DNA of 64,000 bases from an uncultured Bradyrhizobium sp. (GTDB taxonomy: Bacteria; Pseudomonadota; Alphaproteobacteria; Rhizobiales; Xanthobacteraceae), in assembly GCF_936943645.1 (NCBI RefSeq), contig NZ_CAKZJO010000083.1, positions 1-64,000 on the forward strand, read 5' to 3'. How positions within the stretch are numbered: the first letter of the stretch is position 1; every line of letters starts with the position of its first letter. The position numbers and the translations under genes were made by a program. The notes under the pieces were generated by a model, which had not been told where the DNA came from, ran no database searches, and saw nothing but the letters and a program-made list of their open reading frames with translations. Shown one piece after another: positions 50,005 to 58,654 of this stretch.

Positions 50005-51039
50005 CTAGCGGCCAAACCCGGGAATGCCGAACAGACCCGGCCGCTGCTCCGGTGGCGGAGGCGGCGGTGGTGCCGGTTGCTGCGGCTGGATCGGCGGCAG
50101 CGGCTGCGGCGGACGCTGCTGCACCTGCTTCGGCGCGGCCTTCTTCTGTGCGGGCGGCGGCGGAGGCGGCGGCTTGGTCGCAGGATCCGGTGCGGCGGTC
50201 GCGATGGTCTGCTGCGGCTCTTTGCAGTCGGTGAGCCAGATGTCGTAAATCGGGTGCTCGACGCCGTGCAGGCCCGGGCTTGCCGCGTACATCCAGCCCG
50301 AGAAGATCCGCTTCACCTCGCCCTGCAGGGTGATCTCGTCGACCTCGACGAAGGCGTCGGTATTGGCGGCCTCCGTCGCCGGCCGTGTGTAGCAGGCGTC
50401 GGTCTTGACCCTGAGCGCGCCGAACTGGACGGTCTCGCCGATCTCCTCGTCGAAATTGATGATGCGCCCGGTGATCTTGTCGAGGCCGGAGAAGGTCGCC
50501 TTCTTGTTCACGATCTTCTGGGCCGGCGGCTCGGTGACCACCTCGTCGCCCGGCTGCAGGCTCGCCGGGGTCTGCGGCACGGCGCCGCCCGGCCCGCCCT
50601 TCTGCTGCGGCTGACGCCCCGGCGCGCCCGGCTGGGCGCCACCTGGCGGCACGACCGCCACGGGCGGCTGGTTGGGTGGGGCGACAGTGGAGCCCGGCGG
50701 CGGCGCCAGCGGCTGGCTCTCGACCGGACCGGGCATCACATTGCCCTGCCGACCCTGAGGCGGCAGCGGCATCGGACGCGACGGCAGCACGCGGCCCTGC
50801 GGCGGCAGCTCCGGCACCTCTTCGTCGTCGTCGGGGATCTGCTGCGGTTGCGGCTGGCCACGCGGAATGTTCCCGGGCGGCCGCAGCGGCGGCGGATCGG
50901 AAAAGATCGTGCCGATCTGCGCCTGCGCCGGCGTCGCAACCGTCAGTGCGGTGGCGGCCAAAAGCGCCGCAAGACCTGTCAGGGTAATGGTTCGAAACAT
51001 CTCGCGCGGCTTCAACAGCGAATCGGGCTTGTTGGACAT
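50005..51039 (-). CDS. DUF2155 domain-containing secreted protein, Pro/Gln-rich
   Basis: Likely start MSNKPDSLL at 51039; core KATFSGLDKITGRIINFDEEIGETVQFGALRVKTDACYTRP...IFSGWMYAASPGLHGVEHPIYDIWLTDC. Confidence 0.9.
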   Translation of the reverse strand: MSNKPDSLLKPREMFRTITLTGLAALLAATALTVATPAQAQIGTIFSDPPPLRPPGNIPRGQPQPQQIPDDDEEVPELPPQGRVLPSRPMPLPPQGRQGNVMPGPVESQPLAPPPGSTVAPPNQPPVAVVPPGGAQPGAPGRQPQQKGGPGGAVPQTPASLQPGDEVVTEPPAQKIVNKKATFSGLDKITGRIINFDEEIGETVQFGALRVKTDACYTRPATEAANTDAFVEVDEITLQGEVKRIFSGWMYAASPGLHGVEHPIYDIWLTDCKEPQQTIATAAPDPATKPPPPPPPAQKKAAPKQVQQRPPQPLPPIQPQQPAPPPPPPPEQRPGLFGIPGFGR

Positions 51040-51240
51040 TCTATAGAGGATACCGCCGCTCGCAGGCCCTCCGGTTAACACGGCGAATACGGCGGGGGAA
51101 GGGCGGCAACCCTGCCCTTCCCGGGCCCGTCTGGCCAGAACGGCCGCCGAATGGGATAGTTGAACGCCCCCTCCCGGGGGCCGAGGCGGGCATCGCCTTC
51201 CGAATGTCCCCCGACCGGAAACACCCCAAGGTCACCTCCC

Positions 51241-52188
51241 ATGCCCGTCGTGCTCGATCCCGATGCTGCTGCCGTCTACAAGGCCTTCCAGGACGCCGGC
51301 CGCCCGGCCTACGAGACCCTGACGGCGCCCGAGGCCCGCGCCTATTACGCGCAGGCCCGTTTTGCCACCAACCCCGAGCCGCCCGAACTTGCCCGCATCG
51401 CACAGCTTGCGATCCCGGCGCAGCACGGGGAGATTCCGGCCCGCCTCTACGTTCCGAAGGAGCCGCGCCGGCACGACGGTCTGTCGCCCGCGCTTGTGTT
51501 CTTCCATGGCGGCGGCTGGGTGATCGGCGATCTCGACTCCCACGATGTCGCCTGCCGCCAGCTCGCCGACGCGGGCGCGCTGATCGTGATCTCCGTGGAC
51601 TACCGCCTCGCGCCCGAGCACAAGTTTCCCGCCGCGGCCGATGACGCCATCGCGGCGACCAAATGGGTTGCCGCCAACGCACGCGAACTCGGCATCGACG
51701 CAACGCGCCTTGTGATCGGCGGCGACAGCGCCGGCGGCAATCTCACCGCGGTCGTCGCGCTCGCCGCGCGCGATGCCGGCGGCCCTGCGCTCGCGGGCCA
51801 GGTGCTGATCTATCCCGCCACCGATTTCGCCATGACTCACGGCTCCCACAGCGAGCCCGAGACCAGCGTGCTGCTGACGCATTCGGTCATCCGCTGGTTC
51901 CGCGACCATTACCTCAACGGCGCCGCCGACATCCACGATTGGCGCGCCTCGCCGGCACGGGCACAAGACCTTGCGGGCCTGCCGCCGGCCTATGTGCTGA
52001 CCGCCGGCGCCGATCCGCTACGTGACGAAGGCGACGAATATGCCGCGCGGTTGAAGCAGGCCGGCGTGCCCGTCGCCTACAAGCATTACCCCGGCCAGTT
52101 CCACGGCTTCTTTACGATGGGCAAGCTGCTGCCACAGGCAAATGTCGCTATCGGCGATATCGGCGCGTGGCTGCAGGGATTGGGATGA
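51241..52188 (+). CDS. Alpha/beta hydrolase (HSL/lipase family)
   Basis: ATG 51241; FFHGGGWVIGDLDSHD (HGGG), GGDSAGGNL, YPGQFHGF. Confidence 0.94.
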   Translation: MPVVLDPDAAAVYKAFQDAGRPAYETLTAPEARAYYAQARFATNPEPPELARIAQLAIPAQHGEIPARLYVPKEPRRHDGLSPALVFFHGGGWVIGDLDSHDVACRQLADAGALIVISVDYRLAPEHKFPAAADDAIAATKWVAANARELGIDATRLVIGGDSAGGNLTAVVALAARDAGGPALAGQVLIYPATDFAMTHGSHSEPETSVLLTHSVIRWFRDHYLNGAADIHDWRASPARAQDLAGLPPAYVLTAGADPLRDEGDEYAARLKQAGVPVAYKHYPGQFHGFFTMGKLLPQANVAIGDIGAWLQGLG

Positions 52189-52195
52189 AAGGCCG

Positions 52196-52287
52196 GTAGC
52201 CCGCATGAGCGACAGCGACATGCGGGACCCCTCGCACCGAACGCAAAGAGACCTGTCCCGGATATCGCTGCGCTCATCCGGCCTACA
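52196..52287. repeat. Imperfect palindromic intergenic repeat (GTAGCCCGCATGAGCG ... CGCTGCGCTCATCCGGCCTAC)
   Basis: Inverted arms read directly, with mismatches. Confidence 0.6.
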
Positions 52288-52307
52288 GCGCTGATGCCCT
52301 GATTCAG

Positions 52308-53321
52308 ATGCCTCCCGTTCTCCAAATTATCTTTGCCCTTCCGCTGCGCATCCTGACCTGGCTCGGCAGCCAAGGCACCCGCGCGGTCGCCGCCATCGTG
52401 TTCATCGCGGCGGCGGTCCCGCCGCTCGGCGCAGTGCTGCGTCCCTACCTCACCGAGGCCATCCTCTGCCTGCTCTGCATCTCCTTCATGCGGGTCGATC
52501 TGGCCGCGCTCTACGGCCATCTGCGCCGGCCGGCGCTGGTTGCAACCGCGACGGCCTGGACCACGATCGGCGTGCCGCTGATCGTGGGCCTGGTCGCGCA
52601 CGCAACCGGGCTCGCGGCGCGCGCGCCCGGGCTTTCGCTCGCCTTGATGCTCCAGAGCATGGCCTCGCCGATGATGGCCTCCCCGGCGCTCGCCGCGCTG
52701 ATGGGCCTCGATGCCACGCTCGTGCTGATCACGCTGGTGACCTCGACCGCGCTGGTGCCTTTCACCGCCTCGCTGTTTGCCGGCCTCTTCCTCGGCGACA
52801 TGCTGAGCCTCACGCCGCTGACGCTGGGCCTGAAACTGCTCGGCATCCTCGCGACATCGCTGCTGGCCGCGACCGCCATCCGCTGGATCTTCGGCGCGGC
52901 GGCGATCCAGCGTCACAAGGCACCGATCGACGGCCTCAACATCATCATCCTCTTCATCTTCGCGGCCGCGGTCATGGGTGATGTCGTCAGCGACCTCCTC
53001 GCGCAGCCGCTCTTCACCCTCAGCCTCGCCGCTCTGTCCTTCGCGATCTATTTCACCCTGCTCGCCGTCACCACGCTGCTGTTCCGCCGCGTCGGCACCG
53101 AACGCGCGCTGGCGCTCGGACTGATGGTGTCACAGCGCAATCTCGGCCTGATGCTGGCCGCGACAGCCGGCGCATTGCCGCCCACGACCTGGCTCTATTT
53201 CGCGATGACGCAGTTTCCGATCCATCTTGCGCCGTACATGCTGATGCCGATCGCGCGGCGGCTGGCGGCGCGGGCGGATATGTCGAGCACGGCTGACGGA
53301 AAGCTGGAGGCTCGGCCGTAA
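52308..53321 (+). CDS. Polytopic membrane protein, bile acid:Na+ symporter (SBF)-like
   Basis: 337 aa, about 9-10 hydrophobic segments; family assignment tentative. Confidence 0.65.
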   Translation: MPPVLQIIFALPLRILTWLGSQGTRAVAAIVFIAAAVPPLGAVLRPYLTEAILCLLCISFMRVDLAALYGHLRRPALVATATAWTTIGVPLIVGLVAHATGLAARAPGLSLALMLQSMASPMMASPALAALMGLDATLVLITLVTSTALVPFTASLFAGLFLGDMLSLTPLTLGLKLLGILATSLLAATAIRWIFGAAAIQRHKAPIDGLNIIILFIFAAAVMGDVVSDLLAQPLFTLSLAALSFAIYFTLLAVTTLLFRRVGTERALALGLMVSQRNLGLMLAATAGALPPTTWLYFAMTQFPIHLAPYMLMPIARRLAARADMSSTADGKLEARP

Positions 53322-53328
53322 CGTACTT

Positions 53329-53511
53329 TCAGCGCGTGAGATAAAAAAGTCCAAAGAACACGGCTGCCAGAAACACCAGTTCGAGCGAGGACAGGGCTTT
53401 ATCGATCGTGGTGTAGGTTCTTGGAAAGCGCCGTCGCGCGATCTGCCCAAGGCAAAATGCAGTCATCGCGAGTGTGACGAACAAGACCAAGCCGATCGAC
53501 TTCGTCCACAT
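53329..53511 (-). CDS. Putative 60-aa two-TM membrane protein
   Basis: MWTKSIGLVLFVTLAMTAFCLGQIARRRFPRTYTTIDKALSSLELVFLAAVFFGLFYLTR. Confidence 0.55.
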   Translation of the reverse strand: MWTKSIGLVLFVTLAMTAFCLGQIARRRFPRTYTTIDKALSSLELVFLAAVFFGLFYLTR

Positions 53512-53522
53512 GATCCGATGCC

Positions 53523-54461
53523 CTACTCCGCCCGCGCCGCGCGCCGTAGCGCCTGCGGGGGCTGGCCAAAAGCGCGGATGAAGGCGCGGCGCATCCGCTC
53601 GGGATCGCCGAAGCCGGTCGCCTCTGCGACGAGCTCGATGCCCTCACGCGAAGATTGCACGCGCTCGCGCGCCACTTCGAGGCGGAGCCGCTCGATCGCC
53701 TTCGACGGTGTCGTGCCTGTCTCGGCGGCGAAGGCCCGGGCAAAATGCCGCGCGCTCATGCCGGCGCGATCGGCGAGATCTTCGACGGTCAGCCTGGTGT
53801 CGAGATTCTCGCGCGCCCAGGACAGCAGCGTGCCGAAGCGGCCGTTCGGCGTCTTCAATTCCAGCAGCGAGGAGAACTGCGACTGGCCGCCGCTGCGGCG
53901 ATGATATAGCACAAGGTGGCGCGCGGCCTCCTGCGCGATCTCCTCGCCGTGATCTTCGGTCACCATGGCGAGCGCAAGGTCGATGCCCGCGGTGATGCCG
54001 GCCGACGTCCAGACGTTGTCGTCGCGGGTGAATATCTGGTCCGGCTCGAACTTCACCTTCGGATAGCGCGCGACGAAATCGCGCGTGCGCCCCCAATGCG
54101 TGGTGGCGCGGCGGCCGTCGAGCAGGCCGGCCTCGGCCAGCACATAAGCGCCCGAGCAGACGCTGGCGATCCGCACGCCGCGCCTGGCCAGCCGCTGCAC
54201 GAAGGCGCGCGTGGCCTCGCAGCGCGCAGCGTCGGTCACGCCCGCGCCGCCAGCGATGACCAGGGTGGTGATCGCATTCGCCGACTTGAAATCACGCGCC
54301 ATCATCTCGACGCCAGACGAGCTGCGCACCGACCCCGCGTTCAGCGCCAGCACCCGCAGCGCCAGCGGCTTGCGGGCGCAACGCGCCGCGACCTCGAACA
54401 CCGAGATCGGGCCGGCCGCATCGAGCAACTGGAAATCCGGGAAGATCAGGATGCCGATCAT
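53523..54461 (-). CDS. GlxA-family transcriptional regulator (DJ-1/PfpI domain + AraC HTH)
   Basis: Start MIGILIFPDFQLLDAAGPISVFEVAA; SVCSGAYVLAEAGLLDGRRATTHW; C-term LADRAGMSARHFARAFAAETGTTPSKAIERLRLEVARE. Confidence 0.93.
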   Translation of the reverse strand: MIGILIFPDFQLLDAAGPISVFEVAARCARKPLALRVLALNAGSVRSSSGVEMMARDFKSANAITTLVIAGGAGVTDAARCEATRAFVQRLARRGVRIASVCSGAYVLAEAGLLDGRRATTHWGRTRDFVARYPKVKFEPDQIFTRDDNVWTSAGITAGIDLALAMVTEDHGEEIAQEAARHLVLYHRRSGGQSQFSSLLELKTPNGRFGTLLSWARENLDTRLTVEDLADRAGMSARHFARAFAAETGTTPSKAIERLRLEVARERVQSSREGIELVAEATGFGDPERMRRAFIRAFGQPPQALRRAARAE

Positions 54462-54558
54462 GGGACGATGTCCGAAATAGTGGGAATTATGCCATTTGAG
54501 ACACGAAGGCAGCATGCCAGTCTCCGCCCGTCAAGCCCAACTTTGAAAGGATCCGCCG

Positions 54559-55245
54559 ATGTCATCCCCCCTCCAGATCGGTCTCCTGATCTTTCCGCGC
54601 GTCACCCAGCTCGATTTCACCGGTCCCTTGCAGGTGTTCGCCATGGTTCCGGGCGCGACGCTGCACCTCATCTGGAAACGGATCGAACCGGTGCCGAGCG
54701 ACTCCGTGCTCACGCTGACACCGACCACGACATTCGCCGATTGCCCGCAGCTCGACGTGATCTGCGTGCCCGGCGGCGGCGGCACCAACGATCTTCTCAA
54801 CGACGAGGAGGTGCTCGACTTCCTGCGCAAGCAGGCTGCGGGCGCGCAATACGTCACTTCGGTCTGCACGGGATCGCTGGCGCTCGGCGCCGCCGGCCTT
54901 TTGAAGGGCTACCGGGCCGCCACCCATTGGAGCGCGATGGAGATGTTGAGCCAGTTCGGCGCGACGCCAACGAAAACCCGCGTCTGCATCGACCGCAACC
55001 GCATCACCGGCGGTGGTGTCACCGCAGGCATCGATTTCGCGCTGACGCTGGTGTCGATCCTCGTCGATCGCACCACGGCCGAAGCGATCCAGCTTCAGAT
55101 GGAATACAACCCCGCCCCGCCGTTCAATTCCGGCTCGCCGGATACGGCCTCGCCCGAAGTGATGGCCCTTCTGCGGGAGCGCGGCGCGCAAAACCAGGCG
55201 CGGCGCCTCGAGGCCGTGAAACGCGCGGCGGAACGGGTGGCATAG
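54559..55245 (+). CDS. DJ-1/PfpI family protein, isonitrile hydratase-like
   Basis: 228 aa; IGLLIFPRVTQLDFTGPLQVFAMVPG; TSVCTGSLALGAAGLLKGYRAATHWSAMEML. Confidence 0.88.
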   Translation: MSSPLQIGLLIFPRVTQLDFTGPLQVFAMVPGATLHLIWKRIEPVPSDSVLTLTPTTTFADCPQLDVICVPGGGGTNDLLNDEEVLDFLRKQAAGAQYVTSVCTGSLALGAAGLLKGYRAATHWSAMEMLSQFGATPTKTRVCIDRNRITGGGVTAGIDFALTLVSILVDRTTAEAIQLQMEYNPAPPFNSGSPDTASPEVMALLRERGAQNQARRLEAVKRAAERVA

Positions 55246-55256
55246 TCTCCGCTCTC

Positions 55257-55387
55257 ATGTCCCGGACGCGCCGCCGCGCGAAGCGCTGCTGCGCAGAGCC
55301 GGGACCCAGCAGGCGATACGGCGTGGCGCAATGGGCCCCGGCTCTGCAGCGCACCGTCGAAGTGACGCTGCGCTGCGTCCGGGGTAT
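55257..55387. repeat. Palindromic element, copy A (ATGTCCCGGACGCG ... TGCGTCCGGGGTAT)
   Basis: Outer and inner inverted arms (agagccgggaccc / gggccccggctct). Confidence 0.7.
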
Positions 55388-55515
55388 GGCTGGTCGCACA
55401 GCTGCGTTCCCCCATGGCTGCACTGCTGACATGACGTTGTCAGGAGCCCGCCGCGACAATCCGCATTACGCGCCGCTCCGGCTTCCCGGCCGCGCGCGCA
55501 AGGGAGGATCTGACC

Positions 55516-56169
55516 ATGGCGCGGTACAGGCTGCATTGTGTCGGAGCGTCGGGCAATTCGTTCAAGGTTGCGCTCTTCCTCAACTGCGCCGGGCTCGACT
55601 GGGAGCCGGTCGGCGTCGATTTCGCCGGCGGTGAGACCCGCACGTCTGACTGGCGGGCTGCAGCCAACGTCATGGGCGAAATTCCTGTCCTCGAAGTCGA
55701 TGGCCGGCATATGAGCCAGTCAGGCGCGATCCTGATGTGGCTCGCCGAAGCTCACGGCGTGTTTGCTCCGACCCGCCAGGAGACGTTCGAGACGATGCGC
55801 TGGCTGCTGTTCGACAATCACAAATTCACGTCAAGCTTCGCGCAGCATCGCTTTCAACGATGCTTCATGCCGGAGCCTGTCCATCCGGCCGTGCTCGCCT
55901 ACTTGCGCGGGCGCACCGAAAGCGCCTTTGCGATCGTCGACAAACACCTCGCCGACCGCAGCTTCATGCTGGGCGAGCGGCCGACGATCGTGGATTTCTC
56001 ACTGCTGGGCTATCTCTATTATCCTCGCGAGGAGACGGGCTTCGACCTTGCAACGGCCTTTCCTGCCATCGATGCGTGGCGCCGGCGTGTTGCCGAACTG
56101 CCGGGCTGGAAGCCGCCTTATGAGATGATGCCGCTCGGCAACTCTCCGCCGCTTCATTTATCTCTTTGA
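55516..56169 (+). CDS. Glutathione S-transferase family protein
   Basis: 217 aa; RLHCVGASGNSFKVALFLNCAGLDWEPV, GEIPVLEVDGRHMSQSGAILMWLAE. Confidence 0.92.
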   Translation: MARYRLHCVGASGNSFKVALFLNCAGLDWEPVGVDFAGGETRTSDWRAAANVMGEIPVLEVDGRHMSQSGAILMWLAEAHGVFAPTRQETFETMRWLLFDNHKFTSSFAQHRFQRCFMPEPVHPAVLAYLRGRTESAFAIVDKHLADRSFMLGERPTIVDFSLLGYLYYPREETGFDLATAFPAIDAWRRRVAELPGWKPPYEMMPLGNSPPLHLSL

Positions 56170-56190
56170 GGGACGACAAGCGCTGACTTC

Positions 56191-56319
56191 GTGTCCCGGA
56201 CGCGGTGCGGCACGCAGTGACGCTCCGCTGAGCCGGGACCCACGCTACGGGGGTGCTCTTGGATACATGGGTCCCGGCTCAGCGGCGCAGCGTTGCACGC
56301 TGCACCGCGTCCAGGAGAC
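56191..56319. repeat. Palindromic element, copy B
   Basis: Perfect 16-bp inner arms GCTGAGCCGGGACCCA (56227-56242) / TGGGTCCCGGCTCAGC (56268-56283) and outer TCCCGGACGCGGTGC / GCACCGCGTCCAGGA. Confidence 0.85.
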
Positions 56320-56335
56320 GAGCCCGTCCCAACAG

Positions 56336-56370
56336 AAAAAGGCCGCCCGGTTTCCCGAGCGGCCTTTCCT
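56336..56370 (-). terminator. Terminator-like hairpin, bidirectional
   Basis: AAAAGGCCGCCCGG-TTT-CCCGAGCGGCCTTT; minus strand ends in a T tract. Confidence 0.65.
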
Positions 56371-56664
56371 GTCTCACGGCGGCTGCACATTCACATCGGG
56401 CGATTTCGGAGCTTCCAGACCGGGGGCCTATCTCCCGATCGAGTCCTTCCTCGGCGGCCGCTGCATCTCGGGACAGTCGCGAGCTGTTGCCCGAACCGAG
56501 CGCGATGGTTTCCCATCTCCGTAAGATGGGTTCATTGAGCCGCATCGCCCGCGTCGGCGCAACGGCCGCGCGGGCGCCGTCCCCGCTGTTCCCGTTGTCC
56601 ACAGCAAGACGCGGCGGATGCGCATGCATCCAATTCAACGATGAAGAGGCTGAGGCTGGAAAGC

Positions 56665-57072
56665 CTAGCCAGGCGTCCAGGGCTGGTAGTCGCCGGTCGC
56701 CTTCGGCCGCTTGCCGCTGGCGAGAGTCGAGCCCGAGGGACGATAGGCCATGGCCGTGCCGGTGAGATTCGGCTGGTGCGGCTTTTCCCATTCGCGCGGC
56801 TGGTAGTTGGCCTCGGTCGGCGGCACATCGACGACGTGATGAATCCAGCCGTGCCAGGACGGCGGGATCCGGCTGGCCTCGGCATAGCCGTTGTAAACCA
56901 CCCAGCGCCGCTCGAAGCCGAGGGTCGGATCGACCGCCCCGCCGCGGGTGCGATAGTAGAGATTGCCCTGCTCGTCCTGGCCGACCAGCTCCCCGTACCG
57001 CTTGGTCCAGAGCTGGGTGCCAAAAGTCTGGCCATTCCACCAGGTGAAGAACTTCAGGAAGAATTGTTTCAT
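56665..57072 (-). CDS. NADH:ubiquinone oxidoreductase NDUFA12 (17.2 kDa)-family protein
   Basis: Start MKQFFLKFFTWWNGQTFGTQLWTKRYGELVGQDEQGNLYYRT at 57072; RRWVVYNGYAEASRIPPSWHGWIHH. Confidence 0.95.
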   Translation of the reverse strand: MKQFFLKFFTWWNGQTFGTQLWTKRYGELVGQDEQGNLYYRTRGGAVDPTLGFERRWVVYNGYAEASRIPPSWHGWIHHVVDVPPTEANYQPREWEKPHQPNLTGTAMAYRPSGSTLASGKRPKATGDYQPWTPG

Positions 57073-57317
57073 GCGGCAAGGGCCCTGCTTCGTCGGGCCC
57101 TGATGCCATCCGGGCGGCAAAATGTCCAGTTCGGCGGGGGCGGCTGTGCCCTGTTCGAATGCGCGGACTTGGCACCGGCGTCTGCCGCAAATCCGGCGCG
57201 ATCCGTTCATGCCGGGTACAGCCGACGCGAGCGAGGCTTCCATTGACGCGCAAACCGGCGTGATCCCAGGAACCCCGGCCCTTTCATAGGGTTTGCTCCC
57301 GGGAAAGGAGTTTGATC

Positions 57318-57992
57318 ATGAAAAGTCTGAAAGTATTGAGTGCCGCTGCAGCGGTGGCCCTCGTTCTCCCGCTGGCAACACCGAGCTTCGCACAGGGCCA
57401 CGGTGGTCGTGGTGGCGGCGGCGGCGCGCATTTCGGCGGTGGCGGCGGTGCACATATCGGCGGCGGCGGTGGCGGCGCCCACTTTGGCGGCGGTGCGCGC
57501 ATGGGCGGCGGCGGCTTCGGCGGCGGCGCGCGGATGGGTGGCGGCGGCGCCGCCTTCCACGGAGGTGGCGGCAATTTCGCGGCCGGCGCAGCGGTCCGTC
57601 CGAGCGGCGGCACGTCCTTCACCGGCGGCGCAGCGCGTAACTTTGCAGCGGCCAACGGCGGCACTTGGCAGGGCCGCGGCGGCAATTGGAACGGGCACGG
57701 TGGCAACTGGAACGGCGGAGGCTGGCGCCATCACCGTCACGGCGGTTTCTGGCCTGGCTTCGCGGCCGGCGCCGCGATCGGCGGGTTAGGCTCTTACGCC
57801 TATTACGGCGGCGGCTACTACGATGACCCCTACTACTACTATGGCGACAGCTACTATGATGAGCCGTCAGTAGCGGTGGTCCCCGATAGCGGCGGCGACT
57901 CCGCGGCGTATTGCGCGCAGCGCTACAAATCGTATGACCCGGCTTCGGGCACCTATCTCGGCTATGACGGCCAGCGGCATCCCTGCCCGTAA
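57318..57992 (+). CDS. BA14K family Gly-rich secreted protein
   Basis: Signal peptide MKSLKVLSAAAAVALVLPLATPSFAQG; C-terminal AYCAQRYKSYDPASGTYLGYDGQRHPCP. Confidence 0.9.
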   Translation: MKSLKVLSAAAAVALVLPLATPSFAQGHGGRGGGGGAHFGGGGGAHIGGGGGGAHFGGGARMGGGGFGGGARMGGGGAAFHGGGGNFAAGAAVRPSGGTSFTGGAARNFAAANGGTWQGRGGNWNGHGGNWNGGGWRHHRHGGFWPGFAAGAAIGGLGSYAYYGGGYYDDPYYYYGDSYYDEPSVAVVPDSGGDSAAYCAQRYKSYDPASGTYLGYDGQRHPCP

Positions 57993-58015
57993 CGACTCAG
58001 GTCAGGTTTGAAGGA

Positions 58016-58045
58016 AGGCGTCGCAGCGCTGCGACGCCTTTTTTT
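58016..58045 (+). terminator. Rho-independent terminator
   Basis: Perfect AGGCGTCGCAGCGCTGCGACGCCT palindrome followed by T7. Confidence 0.9.
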
Positions 58046-58237
58046 CGCGCATTCATGCGTCACAGCGGTGCCGCCCATGTCGGGCCGTCGCCGTCGATGA
58101 TGCGTACAAATCGACCTAAACGGACCTGTATTCACCGCACCGTGCATATCTCCCCTGATCCAATCCAAAATTGACCCGACACACGATTCGCGGATATCAC
58201 CAATCACAATGGGGACTTCGATCTACTGGGAAGTGTC

Positions 58238-58654
58238 ATGCCGCGTATTCTCGTGGTTGATGACGATCCGATGGTCGGCGCGACCATCGAGGTCCTCCTC
58301 CAACGTCAGGGCTTCGACGTCACGCTTGCCGACGGTGGTGAAACAGGACTGGCTGCGCTGGAAGCGCAGACCTTCGAGGTGATGCTGGTTGACATCTTCA
58401 TGCCGCATATGCGCGGCTTCGAGTCGATCCGCATCTTTCATGAGCGCGCGCCGGCTACTCCGCTGATCGCGATGTCCGGTTACGCCTTCGCATCATCCGC
58501 CTCGCCCTCTCCCGATTTTCTCCGGATGGCGCTCGAGCTCGGCGCAACGCGCTGCCTGCGCAAGCCGTTCACGCCGGAAACGCTGCTGACCACGATCCGG
58601 GAATGCCTCGCGGGCGAGAACGCGCAGCCGAAGGACAAGAAAGAAGCCCCTTGA
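58238..58654 (+). CDS. Response regulator (single REC domain)
   Basis: 138 aa; ILVVDDDPMVGATIEVLLQRQGFDVTLADGG; MLVDIFMPHMRGFESI. Confidence 0.93.
   Translation: MPRILVVDDDPMVGATIEVLLQRQGFDVTLADGGETGLAALEAQTFEVMLVDIFMPHMRGFESIRIFHERAPATPLIAMSGYAFASSASPSPDFLRMALELGATRCLRKPFTPETLLTTIRECLAGENAQPKDKKEAP

Noticed and set aside
56279-57253. 324-aa minus-strand ORF
   Set aside because: Out-of-frame with the NDUFA12-type gene it overlaps and runs into a palindromic repeat; no family motifs.
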